DNA of 64,000 nucleotides. Source: an uncultured Sulfitobacter sp. Lineage in GTDB: Bacteria > Pseudomonadota > Alphaproteobacteria > Rhodobacterales > Rhodobacteraceae. A model generated the notes under the pieces. It worked only from the letters and a program-made list of their open reading frames with translations. It had not been told where the DNA came from and searched no databases. Location: assembly GCF_947500075.1 (NCBI RefSeq), contig NZ_CANMQS010000002.1:496001-560000 (forward strand), given 5' to 3'. The first letter of the stretch is position 1, and every line of letters begins with the position of its first letter. This document shows, piece after piece, positions 56,702 to 64,000 of the stretch. The position numbers and the translations under genes were made by a program.

Positions 56702-58561
56702 TCAGGCGGAGGCCCTTTCGAGTTTTTCAGACGCCTGTATCCAGAGGGTTTCGGCGCGCTCAAGGGCTGTCATGACTTCGGCGTATTTCTTGTTCCAGAC
56801 TTCGAGTTCACCCACTTTGCCGTCCTCATAGAGGGCAGGGTCGGCGAGTTTTTTGGCCAGTTTGTCGCGCATCTCGTTGATTTTTTCCAGCCGCGCTTCG
56901 GCTTTGCGGACTTCCGCGCGCAGGGCGAGGATGTCTTCGCGATTGGCGCGTTTGGGTTTGGGGGTTTCCTTGGGTTTTTGGGTTTTGCTGACCGGTCTTG
57001 TGGGTTGCAGCAGCATTTTGCGGTAGGATTCCAGATCATCGTCATAGGGTTTGACGGTGCCGTCGGAGACCAGCCAGAGGCGATCGGCGACCATGCTGAG
57101 AAGGTGCATGTCGTGGCTGACGAGGATCACCGCGCCGGAGTATTGGGTGAGCGCTTCGACCAGCGCTTCACGGGATTCAATATCAAGGTGGTTTGTCGGC
57201 TCATCCAGGATCAGCAGGTGCGGGGCGTCGAGGGTGGCCAGCAGCAGCGAGAGGCGCGCTTTCTGGCCACCGGAGAGCCTGCCCACTTCGGTTTCCGCCT
57301 GATCGGGGCCGAGGCCGAAACCCGCCAGCTGTGCGCGCAGTTTGGAATGCAGCACACCGGGGCGGGCGGAGATCATGTGTTGCAACGGGGTCTCGTTGAT
57401 GTGCAACTCATCGACCTGGTGCTGGGCGAAGAAGCCAATGCGCAGTTTGTTGGCGCGGATGGCTTTGCCGCCCATCAGCACCAGACGGTCCGACAGGAGT
57501 TTGGAGAGCGTCGATTTGCCCTGGCCGTTCTTGCCCAGAAGCGCGATGCGGTCGTCCTGATCAATGCGCAGGTTGAGGCGGGAGAGCACGGGGGTGTCGT
57601 CGGTGTAGCCCACCGCACCGCCTTCGATCGAGATGATCGGGGGGGAGAGTTCCTCGGGTTCGGGGAAGGTGAACACACGTTTGGCCGCCTGTTCGGGGGA
57701 GGCGATCATGTCCATCTTTTCGATCATCTTCAGGCGCGACTGGGCTTGCTTGGCTTTGGAGGCCTTGGCTTTGAAGCGGTCCACAAAGGCCTGCATGTGG
57801 TCGCGGCGGGCCTGTTGTTTCTTGGCCATCGCCGCCTGCACCGCGCGTTGTTCGGCACGCTGGCGGGCGAATTGGTCGTAGGGGCCCTGGTAGAAAGTGA
57901 GTTTGCGTTCATCCAGATGCAGGATGCCGTTGACCGCGCGGTTCAGCAGCCCTCGGTCGTGGCTGATGATGATCACCGTATGCGGGTATTTGGCGAGGTA
58001 TTGTTCCAGCCAGATGGAGCCTTCGAGGTCGAGGTAGTTTGTCGGCTCGTCCAGCAGCAGCAGGTCGGGTTGCGCAAAAAGGACGCCGGCAAGCGCCACA
58101 CGCATCCGCCAGCCGCCGGAGAAGTCGGAGCAGGGCATCTGCTGTTCGGCCGCGTCAAAGCCCAGACCTTTGAGGATGGAAGCGGCGCGGCCTTCGGCGG
58201 ACCATGCGTCGATGTCTGCCAGCCGCGACTGGATGTCGGAAATGCGGCCTGCGTCTGTGGCGGTTTCCGCCTCTGCCATCAGGGCGGCGCGTTCGGTGTC
58301 TGCTTGCAGCACGGTGTCGATGAGGGATGTGGCAGAAGACGGCACTTCCTGCGCGACACCGCCGATCTTGGCGCGGCTGGGCAGGGAGATGGCACCTGCG
58401 TCCAACCCCAGCTCCCCCCGGATGATGCGGAAGAGCGTGGTTTTGCCGGCACCATTGCGGCCCACGAGGCCCACTTTGTGGCCATTGGGGATCACGGCGG
58501 AGGCTTCCTCGAACAGCGGGCGGCCTTCGACGGAATAGTTGATTTCGGAGATGCGTAACAT
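56702..58561 (-). CDS. ABC-F family ATPase (YheS-like)
   Basis: Second ABC-F protein of the window, 619 residues from ATG 58561 (MLRISEINYSVEGRPLFEEA). Walker A motifs are GRNGAGKTT and GKNGQGKST; signatures are FSGGWRMRVAL and LSGGQKARLSL; Walker B are LLLLDEPTNYLD and LLILDEPTNHLD. The FSGGWRMR signature, a Lys-rich linker and a C-terminal coiled coil (EVRKAEARLEKINEMRDKL) match YheS/ABCF3-like ribosome-associated ATPases. It is not a membrane transporter. Confidence 0.92.
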   Translation of the reverse strand: MLRISEINYSVEGRPLFEEASAVIPNGHKVGLVGRNGAGKTTLFRIIRGELGLDAGAISLPSRAKIGGVAQEVPSSATSLIDTVLQADTERAALMAEAETATDAGRISDIQSRLADIDAWSAEGRAASILKGLGFDAAEQQMPCSDFSGGWRMRVALAGVLFAQPDLLLLDEPTNYLDLEGSIWLEQYLAKYPHTVIIISHDRGLLNRAVNGILHLDERKLTFYQGPYDQFARQRAEQRAVQAAMAKKQQARRDHMQAFVDRFKAKASKAKQAQSRLKMIEKMDMIASPEQAAKRVFTFPEPEELSPPIISIEGGAVGYTDDTPVLSRLNLRIDQDDRIALLGKNGQGKSTLSKLLSDRLVLMGGKAIRANKLRIGFFAQHQVDELHINETPLQHMISARPGVLHSKLRAQLAGFGLGPDQAETEVGRLSGGQKARLSLLLATLDAPHLLILDEPTNHLDIESREALVEALTQYSGAVILVSHDMHLLSMVADRLWLVSDGTVKPYDDDLESYRKMLLQPTRPVSKTQKPKETPKPKRANREDILALRAEVRKAEARLEKINEMRDKLAKKLADPALYEDGKVGELEVWNKKYAEVMTALERAETLWIQASEKLERASA

Positions 58562-58677
58562 GGGCGGGGTGTGGACTAAGGGCGGGGCAGGGTCAATCTC
58601 CGTTCTGCGCTTTGAGCCACCGCGAAAATCGTGTCTGATGGGGCGGTCACTGCGCGCTGAAGGGAAGGTTCTGCACC

Positions 58678-59142
58678 ATGCCAAAGATCGACACGAGCCG
58701 ATGGGCGGATCATATGGGGCAGCCGCACCCGGTATCTGGGCAGAACGATGGTCCCTACAGCGAAATTGCATTGGGGGATCAGGTGGGATTGTCCCAGTTC
58801 GGCGTCCATCTGGAGCGCATCCCGCCGGGGTCGCGCACCTCGCACCGGCATTGGCATGAGGGGGAGGATGAATTCATCTATCTGGTTTCGGGAGAGCTGG
58901 TTCTGATCGAGGCGGCAGAGACGCTGTTGACTGCGGGAGACGCAGCGGGGTGGAAAGCCGGGCAGGCGACCGCCCATTGTCTGGAGAACCGCTCAGACCG
59001 GGAAGCGGTGATGCTGGTTGTCGGCACACGGCTTGCCGAAGATGTGGTGCATTACCCGGACCATGATCTGATCCTGCACCGCCGCGCAGAGGGACGCAGG
59101 TTTACAAGGGGGGACGGCACGCCGGTCAGCGGCAAAACCTGA
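58678..59142 (+). CDS. Cupin-domain protein
   Basis: A 154-residue small beta-barrel protein. The metal-binding cupin motif 1 is SRTSHRHWHEGEDEFIYLVSG (three His and a Glu) and motif 2 lies in GDAAGWKAGQATAHCLENRSD. The end (VVHYPDHDLILHR) is typical of a family found with sugar or amino-acid metabolism genes. No substrate is known. It is divergent from the ABC-F gene by 116 bp and lies upstream of ndk. Confidence 0.85.
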   Translation: MPKIDTSRWADHMGQPHPVSGQNDGPYSEIALGDQVGLSQFGVHLERIPPGSRTSHRHWHEGEDEFIYLVSGELVLIEAAETLLTAGDAAGWKAGQATAHCLENRSDREAVMLVVGTRLAEDVVHYPDHDLILHRRAEGRRFTRGDGTPVSGKT

Positions 59143-59270
59143 AAGCTGCGAAAACACGGGGCCAGATCACATTCCGGGACCGGATGCGCAGGCCGGGTCA
59201 ATCGCGGGTTTTCAAGGGGTCAGACCCATGTTAGGGAGCGCCAAATTCAATCCCCAAAGGAGCAAGCCAC

Positions 59271-59693
59271 ATGGCCCTTGAGCGTACATTCTCCATCATC
59301 AAACCCGATGCCACCAAGCGCAACCTGACCGGTGCCATCGTCAAGAAATTCGAAGACGCGGGTCTGCGCGTTGTTGCTTCCAAGCGCATCCACCTGACCA
59401 AGGCGCAGGCGGGTGAGTTCTACAAGGTGCATGCGGAACGTCCGTTCTACGACGAACTGTGTGAGTTCATGGCCTCCGCCCCCATCGTGGCGCAGGTGCT
59501 GGAAGGTGAAGGTGCGATTGCCAAGAACCGCGAAGTGATGGGTGCGACGAACCCCGCAGATGCCGAAGCGGGCACGATCCGGGCGGAATTTGCGGAAAGC
59601 GTGGGGGAGAACTCTGTGCACGGCTCCGACGCGCCGGAGACTGCGAAAGAAGAGATTGCCTATTTCTTCTCGGGTCTGGAACTGGTCGGCTAA
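59271..59693 (+). CDS. ndk: Nucleoside diphosphate kinase
   Basis: Balances nucleoside triphosphate pools through a phospho-histidine intermediate. The 140-residue product has the normal length. [15 protein letters not shown] opens it, and the active-site His lies in [22 protein letters not shown]. The start has an excellent ribosome binding site (AAAGGAG). A strong bidirectional terminator follows 22 bp after the stop. Confidence 0.98.
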   Translation: MALERTFSIIKPDATKRNLTGAIVKKFEDAGLRVVASKRIHLTKAQAGEFYKVHAERPFYDELCEFMASAPIVAQVLEGEGAIAKNREVMGATNPADAEAGTIRAEFAESVGENSVHGSDAPETAKEEIAYFFSGLELVG

Positions 59694-59714
59694 GCCACCA
59701 CCAGTCAGAAATGG

Positions 59715-59743
59715 AAAAGGGTCGCCTTCCGGGCGGCCCTTTT
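59715..59743. terminator. Bidirectional intrinsic terminator of ndk
   Basis: A 12-bp stem (AAAAGGGTCGCC with GGCGGCCCTTTT, one G-T pair) and 5-base loop, with T-runs on both strands. It serves ndk and the convergent 48-residue gene, whose stop lies 6 bp away. Confidence 0.85.
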
Positions 59744-59749
59744 GCGTTT

Positions 59750-59896
59750 TTACAGGCTCGCGTAGTCGGTAATGACGGGCGTGTCTTCGGGCTTTTTCCC
59801 GGCGTCCGGGTCACGCGCTGCTTCTGCAGGCCGTGGTGTCGGCGTCTGCGCATCGCTTTTCTGCGGCGCAGGGGGCGGTGTGTCCTGATGGGCCAT
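59750..59896 (-). CDS. 48-residue Pro/Ala-rich micro-protein
   Basis: A short frame from ATG 59896 with a strong ribosome binding site (GAGAGGAG, about 6 bases away) encodes MAHQDTPPPAPQKSDAQTP and a further charged, Pro-rich tail ending ITDYASL. Composition predicts disorder; no family is recognised. The good start signal and a terminator just after its stop support a real gene. Codon bias over so short a frame is not decisive. Confidence 0.5.
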   Translation of the reverse strand: MAHQDTPPPAPQKSDAQTPTPRPAEAARDPDAGKKPEDTPVITDYASL

Positions 59897-60017
59897 AAGG
59901 GGCTCCTCTCTTTGACAGTCCGGAGGGTCCGGCGCACAGAGGATGGAAGGCAAACCTGTCCAGAACATGCCGAAATCCGGAGGAAAACGGGGCGATGTCA
60001 TGCCGTTTTTGCGGCGC

Positions 60018-60974
60018 TCAGGTCCGGGTGATGTGGTAGCGGCTGATCTGGTGGTAGGTTTGACCGGGTTCCAGCAGGATTGAGGGGGAGCCGGGAGTGT
60101 GCGGCGCGTTGGGCCAGTGCTGCGGCTCCAGCGCGATGGCTCCGAAGGTCCGCAGGTCACGCTGATCCGTTAGTGCTTTGGGCAGATCCGGCAGATGTGC
60201 ACCGTTATAGACCTGTAGGCCCGGCGCATTGGTGGACAGGTCAAGCCGCACGCCCGTCGCGCCGGTCAGGGTGGCGGCGGGTTGCACGGCGGTGCCCGCT
60301 GGCAGGCAGTAATTCACATCAAGGGCCGGGTCATGGGGCACGGCACGCGGGGTGGTGAAATCAAAGAGCGTGCCTGCGGCATCCTGCGCTGCGCCAAGCG
60401 GGAGGTTGTCCTCTCCGGTCGGCAGGTACTGCCGGGTATGAAGATGGAGCCTGTGGGTGCGGACAGCGCCTTTGCCATCCAGGCACCAATAGGGATGTGC
60501 GGCGATGTTCATCGGGGTGGTGGCATCTGTGGTTGCGGTGATCTCAACCGTCAGGGTGCGCTGATCCAGCGCGTAGCGCGCGGCGATCTGGCGGTTGCCG
60601 GGCAGGCCGCCGTGGCCGTCGGGCAGGGCGCAGGTCAGAACCACTGAAGTCGCATCCTGCGCGCCCACCTGCCAGTCCTGCGCATGCAGGCCGTCAGGGC
60701 CGGAGTGAAGCGTGGTGACACCCTTCTCGTTCAGCGCCATCTGGTAGCGGGTGCCGTCAATGGTGAGCTGCCCCTTTTCCAGACGGTTTGCGATGGGGCC
60801 GACAAGGGCGCCTGCATAGATGGGGATGCGGTCGTGATCTGATGGATCGGCAAAACCCAGCACCAGATTCTGCCCATGCCCCGCAAGGCGCACCCCGACA
60901 AGCGCCGCCCCGCGTTGGCGCAGCGTGACTTGCAAGTGGCCGTTCTGAAGGTGGATCGGAGGGGCGTCTGACAT
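60018..60974 (-). CDS. galM: Aldose 1-epimerase
   Basis: Interconverts alpha and beta anomers of aldoses. ATG 60974 (MSDAPPIHLQNGHLQVTLRQ) gives 318 residues. GALVGPIANRLEKGQL carries the conserved Asn-Arg substrate pair, NIAAHPYWCL the catalytic His, and FGAIALEPQHWPNAPH the catalytic Glu. No sugar-kinase or transport genes are adjacent. It is divergent from the urease operon, whose first ATG lies only 8 bp away, though ureD probably starts further in. Confidence 0.93.
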   Translation of the reverse strand: MSDAPPIHLQNGHLQVTLRQRGAALVGVRLAGHGQNLVLGFADPSDHDRIPIYAGALVGPIANRLEKGQLTIDGTRYQMALNEKGVTTLHSGPDGLHAQDWQVGAQDATSVVLTCALPDGHGGLPGNRQIAARYALDQRTLTVEITATTDATTPMNIAAHPYWCLDGKGAVRTHRLHLHTRQYLPTGEDNLPLGAAQDAAGTLFDFTTPRAVPHDPALDVNYCLPAGTAVQPAATLTGATGVRLDLSTNAPGLQVYNGAHLPDLPKALTDQRDLRTFGAIALEPQHWPNAPHTPGSPSILLEPGQTYHQISRYHITRT

Positions 60975-60982
60975 CTGAAAAC

Positions 60983-61957
60983 ATGTGCCGTGCGGGGGGT
61001 GATTTTGCAAGATGCTTAAACCTTGTGCAGTTGCGCAAGAAAGCGCGTTCAAATCGCCCCAAAGTCTTTGCACCACCCCAAACCCTGTTAGCGTTACCTG
61101 CGATCAGACTGCCGAAGGAGAGGGTCATCACCACGCTGCTCAAGACCGCGCCACTGGCCCCGCCGCGCACCCGCGGAGAGGGCCGCGTCTGCGTGGGCGC
61201 GGACCCCCAAGGGCGCAGCGTGATCCGGCAGCTGCGGCAGGCAGGCGCGCTGAAGCTGATCTTTCCCACCGTCCACCGCCCGGATGCCGAAGCGGTGATC
61301 GTGAACACCGCAGGCGGTGTGACGGGCGGCGACCGTCTGGTGCTTCAGGCTGAAGTCGACAGACAGGCCGAACTGACCCTGACCACGCAGGCCGCCGAAC
61401 GCATCTATCGCGCGCCCCCCGGCGACGTCGGGCGGATCGGCACGACCTTGACCGTGGCAGATGGCGCGCGGCTCAACTGGATGCCGCAGGAGACAATCCT
61501 GTTTGATCACGCGGCCCTGCACCGCCATCTGCGGATTGATCTGGCGGGTGCGGCCGAAGTGCTGATGGTCGAGCCATTGGTCTTTGGCCGGGTCGCGATG
61601 GGGGAGGTCATCCGCGCGGTCCACCTGCGCGACCATGTGCGTATGACCCGCGATGGCGCGCCGCTTTATACCGATGGGATTCGCCTTGACGGTGATCTGC
61701 ATGCGCATCTGGCGCGGCCCGCGATTGCGGATGGTGCAGGGGCGCTGGCCACCGTGGTGCTGGCCAGCCGGCAGGCCGACGCCCATCTCGCTGCTGCGCG
61801 CGCGCTGTTGCCCGCGACGGGCGGCGCCAGCCTGCTGGCGCCGGACCTGCTGGTGATCCGCCTGCTGGCCGATGACAGTTTCACATTGCGGCGGTCCCTC
61901 ATCCCGCTCTTGCTACATCTGAACGCGGGCAAACTGCCCCTGTCCTGGAGACTTTGA
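60983..61957 (+). CDS. ureD: Urease accessory protein UreD (start uncertain)
   Basis: Urease maturation chaperone (UreD/UreH) that holds apo-urease with UreF and UreG for nickel insertion. The family core starts at about [32 protein letters not shown], with [15 protein letters not shown] and ERIYRAPPG following. From ATG 60983 the protein has 324 residues, about 45 more than usual, and the extra N-terminus looks non-coding. The only strong ribosome binding site (AAGGAG 61115-61120) precedes an in-frame ATC at 61127, with CTG at 61136; no ATG, GTG or TTG is suitably placed. GTG 61025 and TTG 61031 are other options. The end couples to ureA. Confidence 0.9.
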   Translation: MCRAGGDFARCLNLVQLRKKARSNRPKVFAPPQTLLALPAIRLPKERVITTLLKTAPLAPPRTRGEGRVCVGADPQGRSVIRQLRQAGALKLIFPTVHRPDAEAVIVNTAGGVTGGDRLVLQAEVDRQAELTLTTQAAERIYRAPPGDVGRIGTTLTVADGARLNWMPQETILFDHAALHRHLRIDLAGAAEVLMVEPLVFGRVAMGEVIRAVHLRDHVRMTRDGAPLYTDGIRLDGDLHAHLARPAIADGAGALATVVLASRQADAHLAAARALLPATGGASLLAPDLLVIRLLADDSFTLRRSLIPLLLHLNAGKLPLSWRL

Positions 61958-61962
61958 ACACC

Positions 61963-62265
61963 ATGCAACTGACGCCGAGAGAGAAAGACAAACTGCTGAT
62001 CGCCATGGCGGCCGAGGTCGCGCGCAAGCGGCTGGCGCGGGGAGTGAAGTTGAACCACCCCGAGGCGATTGCCCTGATCACCGATGTGGTGGTTGAAGGC
62101 GCGCGCGACGGACGCTCCGTGGCGGACATGATGGAAGCGGGCGGTCAGGTGGTGACGCGCGACCAGTGTATGGAGGGCATCGCGGAGATGATCCACGAAG
62201 TGCAGGTCGAGGCGACGTTTCCCGATGGCACGAAGCTGGTGACAGTGCACAACCCGATCCGGTGA
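61963..62265 (+). CDS. ureA: Urease gamma subunit
   Basis: Structural subunit of nickel urease. ATG 61963 gives exactly 100 residues, the family standard, with [35 protein letters not shown] and the terminal [12 protein letters not shown]. It begins 5 bp after ureD. In alphaproteobacteria gamma, beta and alpha are separate polypeptides, as here. Confidence 0.98.
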   Translation: MQLTPREKDKLLIAMAAEVARKRLARGVKLNHPEAIALITDVVVEGARDGRSVADMMEAGGQVVTRDQCMEGIAEMIHEVQVEATFPDGTKLVTVHNPIR

Positions 62266-62322
62266 TCCGGGGGGTGATGTTGTGCATGGATATTTAAGGC
62301 CAAAAAGAGGAGGGGCGTCGTG

Positions 62323-62627
62323 ATGATACCCGGAGAGATGTTCCCGGCGGCGGGCGAGATAGAATTGAACGCGGGCGTTGAGGCTGTGACGCTGATGGTG
62401 GCCAACACGGGCGACCGTCCAGTGCAGGTGGGCAGCCATTACCACTTTGCCGAAAGCAACCCGGCGCTGGATTTTGACCGGCAGGCCGCGCGGGGCCTGC
62501 GGTTGGACATTGCCGCAGGCACCGCCGTGCGGTTTGAACCCGGCCAGCGGCGGGAGGTGCAACTGGTGCCCTATGGCGGCGCGCGGCGGGTGTTTGGGTT
62601 CAACAGTGCTGTGATGGGAGACCTCTG

Positions 62628-62628
<1 letters not shown>
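62323..62628 (+). CDS. ureB: Urease beta subunit
   Basis: Structural subunit of urease, 101 residues from ATG 62323. Core segments are [44 protein letters not shown] and [18 protein letters not shown]. The ribosome binding site (AAGAGGAGG) is part of a GGATATTTAAGGCCAAAAAG stretch in the 57-bp gap after ureA. It shares its last stop base with the ureC start. Confidence 0.98.

Positions 62629-64000
<1,372 letters not shown>

Overview
The window is about 62-64% GC, densely packed, and reads as chromosome of a marine Rhodobacterales alphaproteobacterium, most likely the Roseobacter group. The evidence is gene order and family content: DUF177-rpmF-plsX-fabH-ihfA-merR, pepA-holC divergent from lptFG, lptD-surA-pdxA-rsmA, prfA-prmC-DUF4167, an OlsB ornithine-lipid acyltransferase, a double-domain dCTP deaminase and a Fur/Mur protein lacking the usual CxxC. 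The genus cannot be fixed from sequence reading alone. No transposase, integrase, phage gene or CRISPR array was seen.

Layout. 1-4.9 kb (+): end of argS, a SPOR protein, nagZ, scpA, scpB and a small basic protein. 5.0-10.8 kb (-): dCTP deaminase, tRNA-Pro(GGG), and a fatty-acid/phospholipid and ribosomal cluster. 10.9-14.1 kb (+): a BamE-like lipoprotein, olsB and an ABC-F ATPase. 14.2-17.6 kb (-): acetyltransferases, an SDR and tyrS. 17.7-25.6 kb: anmK, then a cupin/GNAT/enolase group, transporters, rsgA and a LysE exporter. 25.6-31.9 kb: a 720-residue RTX repeat protein, a NYN/OST-HTH ribonuclease-like protein, a Fur homologue, a DEAD-box helicase and a TerB-like protein. 32-36.8 kb: a DMT permease, selO, GNAT, nucleoside hydrolase and mazG. 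36.8-40 kb (+): an M20 amidohydrolase and two different ureohydrolases. 40-44 kb: release factor and its methylase, DUF4167 and a small kinase. 44.1-52.1 kb (-): one tightly overlapping operon, lptF-lptG-lptD-surA-pdxA-rsmA-lipoprotein. 52.3-54.2 kb (+): pepA-holC. 54.2-55.3 kb: an AT-richer, probably imported methyltransferase. 55.3-61 kb: aspartic protease, MarC, ABC-F, cupin, ndk and galM. 61-64 kb (+): ureD-ureA-ureB-ureC, cut by the window edge.

How the genes work together. Three themes recur. The first is envelope building: LPS export and assembly (lptDFG), surA, bamE, ornithine lipids, fabH/plsX, and peptidoglycan recycling by nagZ and anmK. The second is translation and RNA: argS, tyrS, rpmF, prfA/prmC, rsmA, rsgA, two ABC-F proteins, a DEAD helicase and NYN-OST. 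The third is urea nitrogen: two ureohydrolases predicted to release urea, and a urease operon 22 kb away that would use it.

Most genes are ordinary housekeeping genes. The unexplained structure is mainly intergenic: a roughly 25-bp element in three copies, a 180-bp fold-back inverted repeat, a four-unit 11-bp tandem repeat, and several strong hairpins. No clearly new multi-gene system was found. The best candidates for follow-up are the repeat elements, the ureohydrolase pair and the methyltransferase islet.
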